Assembly: GCF_000517625.1 (NCBI RefSeq)
Contig: NZ_CP007057.1
Coordinates: 62,001 to 126,000, forward strand
Source: Halostagnicola larsenii XH-48
GTDB taxonomy: Archaea; Halobacteriota; Halobacteria; Halobacteriales; Natrialbaceae
DNA: 64,000 nucleotides
Direction of reading: 5' to 3'
The notes beneath the pieces were generated by a model. The model worked only from the letters and a program-made list of their open reading frames with translations, was not told the origin of the DNA and ran no database searches. Position 1 is the first letter of the stretch, and each line of letters opens with the position of its first letter. The translations under genes were made by a program, and so were the position numbers. Shown one piece after another: positions 19,001 to 28,035 of the stretch.

Positions 19001-21102
19001 TTCAGACCGCACTCGAGTTCGCCGAGTCGGAGGGCACGAACACGGTCGACGTCGAATCTGGGACGTACGACGAAACGGTCGACCTTGACGTTGACGGCCT
19101 GACAGTGACCGGTCCAGCCGACGGAACCGCGACGATCACGAACGACTCCACGCCGGTAACCGTCTCCGGAACCGGAACCACCGTCGAGGGCCTAACGATC
19201 GAATCGACCGATCTCGATTCTGCCGTCGAAATCGTCGATCCGGCGACCGACGTAACCGTGGCCGACAACGCCATCGACGGCGGGGTCTTTGTGGCCGCGA
19301 ACGACGGCAATCTCGACGGCGTCACGATCGAAAGAAACGAGATCGAGGCTGTGGAGAACAACGGCGTACTCGCGTCGGTTAGCGGCGATGATACGGTGAT
19401 CGACGGCCTCGAGATCGTCGACAACGTCTTCGGCGAGTACCACCAGAACGCGATCAGAGTGTACTCCGCCAGTGGCGGAGAATTCATTGCCCCGGTCGAG
19501 ATCACCGGGAACGAAATCGTCGAGGAGGATATCTTTGAATCCGACGGTATCTACGTCCACGCAGCGATAGAAAGCGTCTCGATCGAGAACAACGAGATTC
19601 GTAACGCTCAAAGTAGCGCGATCAACGTCCAAGGAGCTGCGGCCGAGATCACGGTTCGCCAGAATACGATCGCCGACAACGGAGCGGGGATCAAACTCTA
19701 CAGCTCCGGGACGCTCGAGGCGACCGAGAACTGGTGGGGCGACGCAAGCGGCCCGAGTGGGATCGGCGATGGTACCGGGGACGCAATCGAAGTTGACGGT
19801 GATGGATCCGTCGAGTACGAACCGTGGCTCGACGGGCCGATTCCCGACGGCGAGCCGGTCACCGGCGATGTAACCGGGACTGTGATCGCCTCCGGCGAGA
19901 TGACCACGCGGTCGACAGTCGGAAGTGCCGCCCCCATCACGGACGCGGACGTCACGATCCATCTGTACGACCCCGACGCGGTTGGCGACGGTAACGAGAC
20001 GGTCGCCGTGGACGACGAAGGGACGTTCCTCGCGGAGGACATCCCGATCGGAACGCACGGACTCGTCGTGGAGGCCGATGGTTACGCGACCGACGAGCGC
20101 ACCGTTCGGGTCGATCGCGACCAGACGACGACCGCCGATTTCGACCTCGATTACGCGGAGGGCGGTTCCATCGAGGGAACCGTGTCGCTGGGCGGCGAGC
20201 CGAGCGAATCGGTGAGCGTCGACGTGATCGCGACAAACGGCGACGAGACGTTCACCGACGCCGTCACGATAGACGACCAAAGCGATAGCGCGGAGTACTC
20301 GATCGACGCCGACGTCGACGTCGACGATGGATACGCGGTGACAGCCGAGGCGACCGGCGACGCTGCGGACGAGTTCGCGACCGAAACCGACGACGTCGAG
20401 GTCGGAATCGGGGAGACCGTCACCCTCGACCTCGCGCTCGAACCGCTCGCGACGCAGGTGGATTACGAGGCCGATCCTGCCGACGAGACCGTCATCGACG
20501 ACGGCTCGGACGCGATCACGTACACGGTAACCAGCGCAAACGCTCTGGGAATTTCGGTCGCCGGGATCGAGGTCGAAGCCGACGCCTCCGCCGGGGAGAG
20601 CGTCGATGTCAACGGCGACGGTGACACCGCGACGGAAGAGACGGACGCGACCGGCGCGGTCGAGTTCGTCGTCACCTCCGATACCATCCAAGACGATGTC
20701 GGGGTCGCTTTCACCGAGCGACAGACCGGAAACGAACACGGCGTGACCGGGACTCTCGAGGTCATCAATGAGGTTGACGAACTGAACCTGGCACTCGAGT
20801 CCCCGGTGCCCGACGCGACGGTCATTGAGATTTCCCTCGAGGTTATCGGCGTTCACGGCGATCCCGTTGACGGCGAGTCCATCAACTTGCAGATCAACGA
20901 GGGAAGCGGCCGTCTTCACCTTCACGGGATGGATCAAGGTGATCAGACGAACCACTACACGGACGGTAGCGGTGACTTCGCTCCCACCCAAAATACCGGG
21001 GACCAGCCCCAGTACATCGGTGAGTACGGAGAGCAAGTCGAGATCGAAGCGTCGGACGAAGACGGCGAGGTCGTCGAGACGGCCACAGCCGTGTTGGAGT
21101 GA
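16030..21102 (+). CDS. Giant beta-helix surface protein 2
   Basis: A 1690-residue paralogue of the preceding giant protein, with signal segment (~residues 14-38), the same N-terminal module (GWNFVSSPQHTDAD; PEFGEYYLDSG), two parallel beta-helix regions ending in AENWWGDSSGPSG and ENWWGDASGPSG, a CARDB-like domain between them, one carboxypeptidase-like repeat rather than several, and a C-terminal Ig-like region. The beta-helix parts have diverged more than the N-terminus and the EPWLD linkers, as expected for ligand-facing coils. No PGF-CTERM tail. Probably cell-surface adhesion or glycan binding; beta-helices of this kind can also be lyases, but no catalytic set is evident. Confidence 0.85.
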   Translation: MTAESHRAETVSLVIGIVAVLLIASLGLLSAGVAADTIVSGADMTGGAAEPADDAPTYELEIDNDGSAAAIGFPGPVDGTVDDLFVEGTDGVSAVYRYSAADEGWNNVLEEEGVNDFSDVSVDPMDSLVVLTTGQGDSEAIPLEVTLETETGDTVTPGQRAVEAGWNFVSSPQHTDADTVFGSGTANTSLVLERYDGPRTVAVEQTPEFGEYYLDSGHPPTTDPFSGYFVFAQDNGTVPTVASGITDRDDADAQLDLPTFDEVTVRGDITSGAEDGALTDGDLTVRLDGEEIDVTDGEYEETLAPGEYTVTVEADGHQTATRELDARFATTYEEDIELEGAVVNRDGEKSYVSAAAAAEDAGDGATISLESGTYEDDLEITADNVTIEGTSGVSLVSTAAKTGETTVVGDIDIAANGVTIRDLSVHDGTVSAGSSDDLALSGLDIMGETGTADPGVNSAGIEVEGGTNLSITDVAIEADRGISVSGVRTADLRGIDVTTDDGTGLVLYDATGVDLDGVAVEGADQAVGLINLADSTAGNVTIEDSNLGLAVGNESGSQTRPENLTLTGDLELGAIVPYAEMTEDTTDPVDIDRPDGLTYAIRTEPVSGVPVSITGFAYDETSAIAGAVALTDASSGQPLAEASAVQRISDEVYVVAPETSPQDAADIASEGATIEVREGTYDGEMSIQTDGVTVSGENATFEEKFEIDSANDVTLDGLSATNHTIGIEVASSSGVTLRDVNASGNEYEGLLVDSSQNVEIVDATASDNYNGLINVGDGTSVTASNSTFAENEGWGVGTDGDGSLTVRNSTINGNGDGAGIWNDGTLDAAENWWGDSSGPSGEADGTGDSVDSGVDYEPWLDAPPGEGPGGLEDAGVELSNFETDATAANRGDTVTTSVDVTNAVESAGISTMAINDGAEFEVEYVLVDGKDEAQIASETVTVVAGETETVEFTESLPGSTTAHEERSVEHEIRIAGEGVGERADLELSNPVQTALEFAESEGTNTVDVESGTYDETVDLDVDGLTVTGPADGTATITNDSTPVTVSGTGTTVEGLTIESTDLDSAVEIVDPATDVTVADNAIDGGVFVAANDGNLDGVTIERNEIEAVENNGVLASVSGDDTVIDGLEIVDNVFGEYHQNAIRVYSASGGEFIAPVEITGNEIVEEDIFESDGIYVHAAIESVSIENNEIRNAQSSAINVQGAAAEITVRQNTIADNGAGIKLYSSGTLEATENWWGDASGPSGIGDGTGDAIEVDGDGSVEYEPWLDGPIPDGEPVTGDVTGTVIASGEMTTRSTVGSAAPITDADVTIHLYDPDAVGDGNETVAVDDEGTFLAEDIPIGTHGLVVEADGYATDERTVRVDRDQTTTADFDLDYAEGGSIEGTVSLGGEPSESVSVDVIATNGDETFTDAVTIDDQSDSAEYSIDADVDVDDGYAVTAEATGDAADEFATETDDVEVGIGETVTLDLALEPLATQVDYEADPADETVIDDGSDAITYTVTSANALGISVAGIEVEADASAGESVDVNGDGDTATEETDATGAVEFVVTSDTIQDDVGVAFTERQTGNEHGVTGTLEVINEVDELNLALESPVPDATVIEISLEVIGVHGDPVDGESINLQINEGSGRLHLHGMDQGDQTNHYTDGSGDFAPTQNTGDQPQYIGEYGEQVEIEASDEDGEVVETATAVLE

Positions 21103-21107
21103 TCGAA

Positions 21108-21203
21108 ATGACACAACTACGAAACACTACCAAGGAATCGACGATTGGTCATCACCGTCTTTCGGCAACCAGCGCGCGGATTCGGACGGGGCGATCCGAA
21201 TGA
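21108..21203 (+). CDS. 31-residue leader ORF before PGF-CTERM gene
   Basis: ATG at 21108 follows a GGAG at 21096-21099 inside the end of the giant gene. The peptide starts MTQLRNTTKESTIGHH and ends RIRTGRSE, is Arg-rich, and its stop overlaps the next start as ATGA, exactly as in the two 38-residue leader ORFs. No sequence similarity to those is obvious, and a chance ORF is possible. Confidence 0.35.
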   Translation: MTQLRNTTKESTIGHHRLSATSARIRTGRSE

Positions 21204-21979
21204 CGGGGCCGACAGAATCCGGCCGACCCGCACTCGTAGCACTGCTCGTTTGCGCCTTGGCGCTCTCGACCATCGCTGCCGTCGGGCCGGTAGCCGCACA
21301 GGATGACGGGCCGCCGCCGCTGCCGGCCGCATACTACGGCGATCTCGAGATCAACGGCGAACCGGCCGACGCGGGCGTCGTCGTCGAAGCCGAAGTTGAC
21401 GGCGAGGTACGGGGCTCGAGTACAGTCGGTGAAAACGCCACCTACGGCGGACCCGACGCCGAGGACCCGAAACTCGAGGTCGACGGAACTGACGGCGACG
21501 CCGGCGAGAATGTCACGTTCTACGTCGAGAGTGAGGACTTCGACAGGACGGCGATCGACGACTACGACAACATCACATGGGAACCGGAAACCGTCAAGCG
21601 GATCGATCTCAGCGCTGCGGTCGAATTCGATGATGGTGATGATGGGAATAGTGATGATGGGAATAGTGATGATGGCGATGATAGTGGCGGTGAAGACAGT
21701 GACGATGGGGACGGCGGTGACGGTGATAATGGGAGTAGTGAAGATAACGATGATGGGGAGGTCGATGGTGGTAACGGCGATGACGGTGATGATGCGAATA
21801 GTGAAGATGGTGATGATGGTGGCGGTGAAGACAGCGCTGATGGGGACGGTGATGATGGAGGCAGTGAAGGCGGTGATAATAGTGATGGTAACCCAATCCC
21901 CGGGTTTGGATTTGGAGCTGCAGGGATTGCGGTATTCAGTGCGTTCGCGCTGCGTAATTACCGAGTGACTTCTCGCTGA
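21200..21979 (+). CDS. PGF-CTERM surface protein with Asp/Gly repeat
   Basis: 259 residues. Signal peptide (residues ~9-34, LVALLVCALALSTIAAVGPV then AAQ), a compact domain (~38-145; GDLEINGEPADAGVVVEAEV, FYVESEDFDRTAI) resembling secreted haloarchaeal carrier-like domains, then ~90 residues of DDGD/GNSDDG repeats, and the tail NPIPGFGFGAAGIAVFSAFAL, a PGF-CTERM archaeosortase signal. The repeat DNA is tandem GATGATGG-type with AGT and GAT codons, unlike the GC-rich codons around it. The gene follows giant gene 2 closely. It might anchor the giant proteins, which lack tails; that is inference from position only. Confidence 0.8.
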   Translation: MTGPTESGRPALVALLVCALALSTIAAVGPVAAQDDGPPPLPAAYYGDLEINGEPADAGVVVEAEVDGEVRGSSTVGENATYGGPDAEDPKLEVDGTDGDAGENVTFYVESEDFDRTAIDDYDNITWEPETVKRIDLSAAVEFDDGDDGNSDDGNSDDGDDSGGEDSDDGDGGDGDNGSSEDNDDGEVDGGNGDDGDDANSEDGDDGGGEDSADGDGDDGGSEGGDNSDGNPIPGFGFGAAGIAVFSAFALRNYRVTSR

Positions 21980-22187
21980 TATCCACTTGGCTGCAACGGC
22001 GAGGTTTCTCAAGCTGGGGGTATTGGTTATTGATTCACGGAGGCGGCTTGCGGGTTTCTATGCTCCTCGTTGGGCATTCACAGGGAGGAGAAAGTCGCCG
22101 CGTAGTGGTTCGGCATGAGCCGAGACTCATATCGCGAGGATTCCTCCACTTTAGACGCGATAAGGATATCAACGAGTGCTCTGTCCC

Positions 22188-22589
22188 TCACTCGAGGGAC
22201 TCTTCACGTGTCTTGTGGATTTGGTCTGGAACCTCGTCGATGTGATCGAGTGCAACTTTGAGTATAGCATCATGGACTTCACGAGTTTCCTCGTCTCGGA
22301 TCTCCATCCGGCGAAGCTCTGGCGTGACCTGTATCCCGAGTTTATCCTCGAGTTCATCCCACGTTTTGTCCCGCGCGTACAGTGGTTTTTGCCGAACCTC
22401 ACTGTATTCAAACCCTGGCCCTGCGTCTGATGGCGATTTCGGTTCTGCGGATGGCGTTTGGGGTTCCGTCGATTGAGTCGATGTTTGTGTTGGTGAACTC
22501 GATTCTGGTGCGGATTCCGATTCTGTTTCGCTCTTGGTATCGATACCATCGTCGTCACTGTCGAGATCGTCAAACGGGTTATTGCTCAT
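22188..22589 (-). CDS. ParA-associated small acidic protein
   Basis: 133 residues: an acidic, Ser/Thr/Pro-rich disordered N-terminus (~1-60) and a compact C-terminal half (KTWDELEDKLGIQVTPELRR). It follows parA with an ATGA overlap, the position of the DNA- or ParA-binding partner in plasmid partition operons. I recognise no ParB/HTH motif, so the partner role is inferred from position. The upstream parA carries the likely operator and iterons. Confidence 0.7.
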   Translation of the reverse strand: MSNNPFDDLDSDDDGIDTKSETESESAPESSSPTQTSTQSTEPQTPSAEPKSPSDAGPGFEYSEVRQKPLYARDKTWDELEDKLGIQVTPELRRMEIRDEETREVHDAILKVALDHIDEVPDQIHKTREESLE

Positions 22590-23476
22590 CGATTGACCCC
22601 TCCATTCGCGACGATCTCAGCGAGTTCTTGGTAGTACTGAATCTGGTCGCTATCTGGATCATACTCCTGCAGTGGCTGGTTTTCTTGTAGTGACCGCGAT
22701 AGCGCTGATCGGTGTCGAATTCCGGGTTTTGGGGCCTGCATTTCACCCGCATCGATTCGATCGAATTCCTCAGCCGTAATACGGGCAAATGTCGGCACCA
22801 CTTCTTGGAGTGATTGGCCGTCGTTGACCTCGTAGCTTGCCGTATTCAAATTCTCGAGCAATTCACGATCTTCTGTCTGCTGGTCGATTCGATCTGAGAG
22901 CTTGTTCGGGACCACCGCGAGTACGTCCACGTCGATATATTCACGTGCTGGCTCGATGAGTCGTTCCATTGTCCGTTTGTACCCACCGATCGCGCTCGAG
23001 CCGGGTTCGATCGGGATAATGACGTTCCCCGTTGCGACGAGCGCATTATTGTTGAGCATGCCCGGATACGCCGGACAGTCAAATACCACGAAGTCATACT
23101 CCTCACCAAGGAGCGGATCGACGATTTTCGATTTGACTCTGGCCGATCCCTGCATTGCCCCGGCCAAATCCTTCTCGACATCCTCGAGAGTGTTCGATGA
23201 GGGGAGTAGATCGAAGCCGTGATCGGTTGTTTGTATAATATCGCCAGGTGTCGCATCCCCCTCAAGGATTACATCACCAAGATTCGTCGTGTTCTGGTAT
23301 GCGTCTTCGAACCCTAGCCCGTTCGTTGCATGCCCGTTCGGATCGAGGTCTGCAAATAATGTTTGGCCGTGTTCTGCCAACTGACGGGCGAGGTTCATTG
23401 ACGTCGTTGATTTTCCAACTCCTCCCTTTAGGATAACTACGCTTACGGCTTGCGGAGTTTCTATACTCGTTTCCAT
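22586..23476 (-). CDS. ParA-type partition ATPase
   Basis: 296 residues. The deviant Walker A is KGGVGKST at residues 17-24 with the signature Lys K17; ADLDPNGHATNG is the A'/switch I segment, and FVVFDCPAY is Walker B. This places it with ParA/Soj ATPases that segregate plasmids on the nucleoid. There is no N-terminal HTH, so autoregulation would need another DNA-binding protein, perhaps the downstream partner. The gene is preceded by a perfect palindrome and a 9-bp-periodic array. No Orc/Cdc6 or RepH initiator is in the window. It supports a plasmid or integrated-plasmid origin. Confidence 0.92.
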   Translation of the reverse strand: METSIETPQAVSVVILKGGVGKSTTSMNLARQLAEHGQTLFADLDPNGHATNGLGFEDAYQNTTNLGDVILEGDATPGDIIQTTDHGFDLLPSSNTLEDVEKDLAGAMQGSARVKSKIVDPLLGEEYDFVVFDCPAYPGMLNNNALVATGNVIIPIEPGSSAIGGYKRTMERLIEPAREYIDVDVLAVVPNKLSDRIDQQTEDRELLENLNTASYEVNDGQSLQEVVPTFARITAEEFDRIDAGEMQAPKPGIRHRSALSRSLQENQPLQEYDPDSDQIQYYQELAEIVANGGVNR

Positions 23477-23508
23477 AGGTTATTTTGCTGCCGCACTTTT
23501 GCTTGAAC

Positions 23509-23522
23509 AATAGGTACCTATT
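23509..23522. promoter_or_regulatory. Perfect palindrome upstream of parA, possible operator
   Basis: AATAGGTACCTATT is a perfect 14-bp palindrome 32 bp before the parA start and is made of two inverted copies of the ACCTATT iteron core. Confidence 0.55.
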
Positions 23523-23613
23523 CCGGATATTATTCTTCTGAGGGCTTTCATTGGTGAACAAGAGTGTCATAGGAGGTGACTGGCTTAAAATTACCGAAGA
23601 TAGCTACTTGAGA

Positions 23614-23950
23614 TGCAATAGGTAGGATAGATAGAATAGGTGCACCACCCATCTCACCTAAAGTCCCTGACCTACCTATTGCATCTATTCTGACTATTGA
23701 ATCTATTCGATGGGTCTTTACTCAGCCACCTATTCCAGCTACTCTGTCTATTTCCCCTGTTGTACCTATCGGAGCTACCGCACCTGCTTAGGTCATGTTG
23801 GTAGAGGTCCCTTGTTTCCCTATTGAAGGAAAGATGCGTGAGTTAACAGTTGGAATCCCACTGGCGATACCTTAGGTACCTCAGGCACCTTATCTAAGGC
23901 ACCTCCCTCACCTATTGCACCTATTTTCCCTTTAGCAGCTAGTTACCCGG
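23614..23950. repeat. 9-bp-periodic CTATT iteron array, candidate centromere
   Basis: Clusters of 9-bp units with core NCTATT: an inverted set at 23614-23644 bounded by TGCA; four units at 23675-23710; seven degenerate units in register at 23728-23790 (pattern NNCTAYYNN); and another run near 23905-23945. With the palindrome at 23509 this fits the site bound by a partition protein. No gene is visible from 23477 to 24600. Confidence 0.6.
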
Positions 23951-24317
23951 TGAAGGCGAGAGAGTACCTGCGAAGCTGGAACTGTAGCCCTTTCTTGGAC
24001 ACACGATAAAAGGTGGAACCCCTCGCCAAAAGGATCAAAGGCGTCAATAGAAGCACTACAGATTGCCCCTTTTGAGTCGAAGATTGTGACGACGTATTTA
24101 TCACACTGCTGTCATTCCGGAGGCTCCTTGTCAGCTGGCTTTGTCTACGTTGTTTGAAGAGTTCGTGATAGAGCTCCGATCACGCATCACTTGAACTCAG
24201 GAACGATCCCGGCAAACGCGGTTGCCACCCTGTCTCTGTCTACCAATGGGCTTTGGCAAGACATTACGATTCCACGATACACTCTAAAATAGGAAACTAT
24301 TATTCAATAGCTGAGTC

Positions 24318-24339
24318 AGCTACCTCATCTGAGGTAGCT
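24318..24339. repeat. Perfect 10-bp-arm inverted repeat
   Basis: AGCTACCTCA and TGAGGTAGCT are separated by 2 bp. It could be a terminator hairpin, an operator or a transposon end. It has no T-run. Confidence 0.4.
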
Positions 24340-24549
24340 ACTTGTTCGTGATTCCCAAAGACATCTTCCCACCAAGCACTCGCCGCATAATCGCTTTCTT
24401 CACCATCTCGACCGATAGGGTATTTGTAGAATCGACACTATGCCGGTGGGTGATGGTCTCGTAACTGACTACGTCACGGGTCTCGAGGATTCGTCTCCTC
24501 GATCGCGAAATTGATTTCATCGGTACCGGTCTATCTTTCTTCGAGGAGA

Positions 24550-24582
24550 GAATCCCGCAGTTTACGGCGGGGAGGATGTCAC
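24550..24582 (+). mobile_element. Possible IS200/IS605-type right-end relic
   Basis: A GAATCCCGC stem paired with GGCGGG and followed by GGAGGATGTCAC resembles the right end of IS1341/IS605 elements as I remember it. No intact tnpB is present next to it. Confidence 0.4.
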
Positions 24583-24719
24583 CATAATCCGTCATGCCGT
24601 CCGTCGTCGAGTACTCCGATTCGGATTCACTGAGTGGGCTCGAGGAACTGGGTCTCCTCTATATACAGAATCATATATTCTATAATGCTATATGATATTT
24701 GGTCAAACGACACCGACCG

Positions 24720-25131
24720 TGGCATCGGTCGCATCGCGGACTGCGTTGATGTCCTCGACACCACCGTGATGGGTTCGTCTTGATCGAACTGTACCTCGCC
24801 AGCATACTTCGCTGCCACAAGCGGGATCAACCGTGGACCGTCACCCTCTCTTCGGAGGGAGTAGATCTTCCGTGATTCCGGGTTTGACGGGAGAATCTCG
24901 TCCGTCGGTGACCGGTGCACCACACACTCGGTCGCGTTCGGATCACTTGTTACACGCTTATCGAACCCCTCGAGGACGTCAGATAGTCCGACGACCTTGC
25001 CGATCGCCTACCGACTCGTCGGTCGCGTGACCCTCCATCGAGCGGGCGTGCAAGTCCGGATGCTCGATGAAGAGGTCCACCACCTCGGCAACCCCCTTCT
25101 CGTACTCGATAGTAAAGACGAATTCGCGCAT
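24720..25131 (-). pseudogene. HTH-10 regulator, frameshifted
   Basis: From the ATG at 25131 the frame reads MREFVFTIEYEKGVAEVVD and IEHPDLHARSMEGHATDES, the N-terminus of a haloarchaeal HTH-10-type regulator family. Past about 25000 the match continues in another frame (IGKVVGLSDVLEGFDKRV, SRKIYSLRREGDGPRLIPLV) and shifts again near 24760. The C-terminal HTH is not recognisable. It follows the copper ATPase on the same strand, so it may once have regulated metal resistance. Confidence 0.8.
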
Positions 25132-25319
25132 GATACTGTGTGTTTTCGCTCGACGCGTTTGATTTTGGTCGAGCGCGATTTTGTCTCCCACGGCGGTCTT
25201 GGCAGAGCAACTCCGACTCGTCGAGTGACCGTGGTCGGTCAGCTCAGCGGTCACCGTCTCGACAAAATACGTATGTCCCGTTCAGCGGGAAATAGTGGAT
25301 ACCGCCGGAGGGAAGACGT

Positions 25320-27941
25320 TTAGCGAAGGCGGCCGAGTAGCTTGTAGTCGTGGTCCGGCGTGTACCGCCGGAACAGCAGGCTGTTCGACAGCACCGATAC
25401 GCTCGAGAACGCCATCGCGACGGCGGCGAGCACGGGCTGGAGCAGGCCGAGCGAAGCCAGCGGGATCATCGCAGTGTTGTACCCCAGCGCCCACACGAGG
25501 TTCTGCTTGATCTTCTGGAGCGTCGCGTCCGAGATGCGGATCGCCTTCACGACGTCCACCGGATCGTCACGCATCAGGGTGACGTCGGCGGCCTCGATGG
25601 CGACGTCCGTGCCCGACCCAATGGCCGTGCCGACGTACGCAACCGCGAGCGCTGGCGCGTCGTTGACGCCGTCACCGACCATCATCGCCTTTCGACCGCT
25701 TTCCTGAATGGATTCCACGGCGTCGGACTTGTCTTCGGGAAGGACCTCCGCGCGGACGTTCTCGGGGTCGATCTCGACCTGCTCAGCGACGGCGCGGGCC
25801 GTCCGCTCGTTGTCGCCGGTGATCATCATTACGTCGACACCCCGCTCCTGGAGTTGGCTGACCGCGTCCTTCGCACTCTCCTTGACCGTGTCGGCGTCGG
25901 CGACCACGCCCACGAGTTCTCCTTCGTAGCCAACTAGCATCGCCGTCTTGCCCTCGCTCTCGAGGCGCTCCATCGTCCCCTGCGCGGGCGCGGGGTCGAT
26001 CCCATTGTCACGCAGGAGCTTCCGGTTGCCGACCAGCACCTCGTTGCCGTTAACAGTCGCTTTGACGCCGTGACCGGGGACGTTCTCGAAGCCGTCGGGG
26101 TCACTCACGTCGATACCGCGATCTTCCGCTCCGTCGACGATGGCGCGGGCGAGCGGGTGTTCGCTCCCACTTTCAGCGATTGCCGCGAGCCGAAGCACGT
26201 CGTCCTCGCTGAGCCGCTCAGCAGCAGTCAGTTGGCCCCCATCAGCGCTGGGAGTCCCCCCGTCGGTTCGCTCACCACCATCTGCGACGGGCTGGCCGTC
26301 GTCACCGAAGACGACGACATCGGTCAACTCCATCTCGCCTTGCGTGAGCGTCCCGGTCTTGTCGAAGACGACCGTATCGACGTCCTTCGCGCGTTCGAGG
26401 ACGTCGCCGCCCTTGAACAGGACGCCGTTCTGTGCACCGAGGGTCGTCCCGACCATCGTCGCGGCGGGCGTCGCGAGGCCCAGCGCACAGGGACAGGCGA
26501 TCAGCACCGATGAGGCGAAGACGATGATCGCGAACTCGAAGACCGAGACGCCGCCAGCGGCGACGGGGCCACCTGCGACGAGGCCCCACAGCGGGAGCGC
26601 GTCGACGAAGCCCGCGAGAGTCGTGGGGAACAGAGACCAGACGACGCCCCAGATCAGGGCGTTCACGATGACTGCAGGGACGAAGTACGCGGAGATGCGG
26701 TCCGCGAGGTTCTGGATATCGGGCTGGCGGGACTGTGCTTCCTTCACCGTTTGCACGATCTGCTGGAGCGCCGTATCCGAGCCGACCTTCGTCGCCTCGA
26801 TGACGAGCACACCGTTCTCGTTGATAGTCGACCCGACCACCTCGTCGCCCTCGCCCTTCTCGACGGGGACGGACTCGCCGGTCACCATCGACTCGTCGAC
26901 TGCCGACTGGCCGTCGACGACGACGCCGTCGGTGGGGATCTGCTCGCCGGGCCGGACCTTCATCCGGTCGCCGACCTCGACATCCTCGAGCGGGATCTCT
27001 TCCTCGTTTCCACCCTCGTCAATGACGGTAGCGGTGTCTGCCTCCATCTCGAGGAGTTTCCGGAGCGCCTCGCCGGCCTGGCCCTTCGAGCGGGCCTCGA
27101 GGTAGTTGCCGAGCGTGATGAACACCAGGATAAACGCCGCCGTGTCGAAGTACAGCCCGCCAGCGATGGTGCCGAGCAAGACTGCCACGGAGTAGACGTA
27201 CGCGGTCGTCGAGCCCAGCGCGATCAGCACGTCCATGTTGGCGCGGCCGTTCTTGACGAGCGCCTTGTAGGAGTTCTCGTAGAACGGCTTGCCGAGCACC
27301 AACTGGACGGGCGTCGCTAGTGCGAACATGATCCATCCAGACGAAAGGCCGAAGAGTTCGTCTCCGATGAGCCCGAGTTCCAGCAGGTGCTCAGCCATGA
27401 ACACCAGCAGGGGAAGGGACAGTACGGCACCGAACAGCGTCAGCCGGAGTTGCCGACGGACCTCTTCTTGCCGGGCGGCTTCTCGGGCATCGCCGCCTGA
27501 GCCATCGTCAGTCTCGGCGTCCTCTCGGACAGGCGAGTAGCCAGCGTCTTCGATGGCGTCGTAGAAGTCCCCCAGATTCGCTTCGGCGGGGTTGTACGTG
27601 ACCTGTGCTTCGTCGGTCGCGAAGTTGGCGTCGGCGGCGACGACGCCCGGCGTCTCTTCGAGTGTGTCCTGTATCGTCTCCGAGCAGTTCGCACACGACA
27701 TATCGGTGATCGGGATCGTGATCGAGTCCGTCACTGGCGAGTAGCCTGCTTCCTCGATCGTGTCGAATATCTCACCGAGTGAGACCTCCTCGGGGTCGTA
27801 CGCTACCGATCCCTCGTCGGTGGCGAAGTTGATCTTCGCCTCCGAGACGCCGTCGAGCGAGCTGACGGCATCGGAGATGGTTTGCGAACAGTTCGCACAA
27901 CTCATCCCCTGAACATTGATTTGGCTTTTTCGCTGACTCAT
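25320..27941 (-). CDS. copA: Copper-translocating P1B-type ATPase
   Basis: 873 residues. Two N-terminal heavy-metal-associated domains carry GMSCANC (C15, C18) and DMSCANC (~80-84). Then eight predicted membrane helices with the CPC transport motif (ACPCALG), the TGES actuator loop ([12 protein letters not shown]), the phosphorylation site [10 protein letters not shown] and the hinge [10 protein letters not shown]. These define a CopA-type Cu(I) exporter. A low-complexity insert ([18 protein letters not shown]) follows the P-site. ATG at 27939-27941. The Lrp-TRASH regulator 94 bp upstream on the same strand is the usual haloarchaeal partner. It pumps copper out of the cytoplasm. Confidence 0.93.
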   Translation of the reverse strand: MSQRKSQINVQGMSCANCSQTISDAVSSLDGVSEAKINFATDEGSVAYDPEEVSLGEIFDTIEEAGYSPVTDSITIPITDMSCANCSETIQDTLEETPGVVAADANFATDEAQVTYNPAEANLGDFYDAIEDAGYSPVREDAETDDGSGGDAREAARQEEVRRQLRLTLFGAVLSLPLLVFMAEHLLELGLIGDELFGLSSGWIMFALATPVQLVLGKPFYENSYKALVKNGRANMDVLIALGSTTAYVYSVAVLLGTIAGGLYFDTAAFILVFITLGNYLEARSKGQAGEALRKLLEMEADTATVIDEGGNEEEIPLEDVEVGDRMKVRPGEQIPTDGVVVDGQSAVDESMVTGESVPVEKGEGDEVVGSTINENGVLVIEATKVGSDTALQQIVQTVKEAQSRQPDIQNLADRISAYFVPAVIVNALIWGVVWSLFPTTLAGFVDALPLWGLVAGGPVAAGGVSVFEFAIIVFASSVLIACPCALGLATPAATMVGTTLGAQNGVLFKGGDVLERAKDVDTVVFDKTGTLTQGEMELTDVVVFGDDGQPVADGGERTDGGTPSADGGQLTAAERLSEDDVLRLAAIAESGSEHPLARAIVDGAEDRGIDVSDPDGFENVPGHGVKATVNGNEVLVGNRKLLRDNGIDPAPAQGTMERLESEGKTAMLVGYEGELVGVVADADTVKESAKDAVSQLQERGVDVMMITGDNERTARAVAEQVEIDPENVRAEVLPEDKSDAVESIQESGRKAMMVGDGVNDAPALAVAYVGTAIGSGTDVAIEAADVTLMRDDPVDVVKAIRISDATLQKIKQNLVWALGYNTAMIPLASLGLLQPVLAAVAMAFSSVSVLSNSLLFRRYTPDHDYKLLGRLR

Positions 27942-28035
27942 TACCTATCCATACGGGCCCCGCATTTAGTGGAGTTTCCCTTTCAGAGGTTCAGCTATTG
28001 CGACCCAAAAGTTTCGAATACAAAGTGTGGCCCAT

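Noticed and set aside
23614-23950. CRISPR array
   Set aside because: Units are 9 bp with no spacers and no cas genes nearby; they fit iterons.
24338-24595. 85-codon minus-strand open frame
   Set aside because: It spans the perfect inverted repeat edge and the IS605-like end, so it is probably non-coding DNA read by chance.
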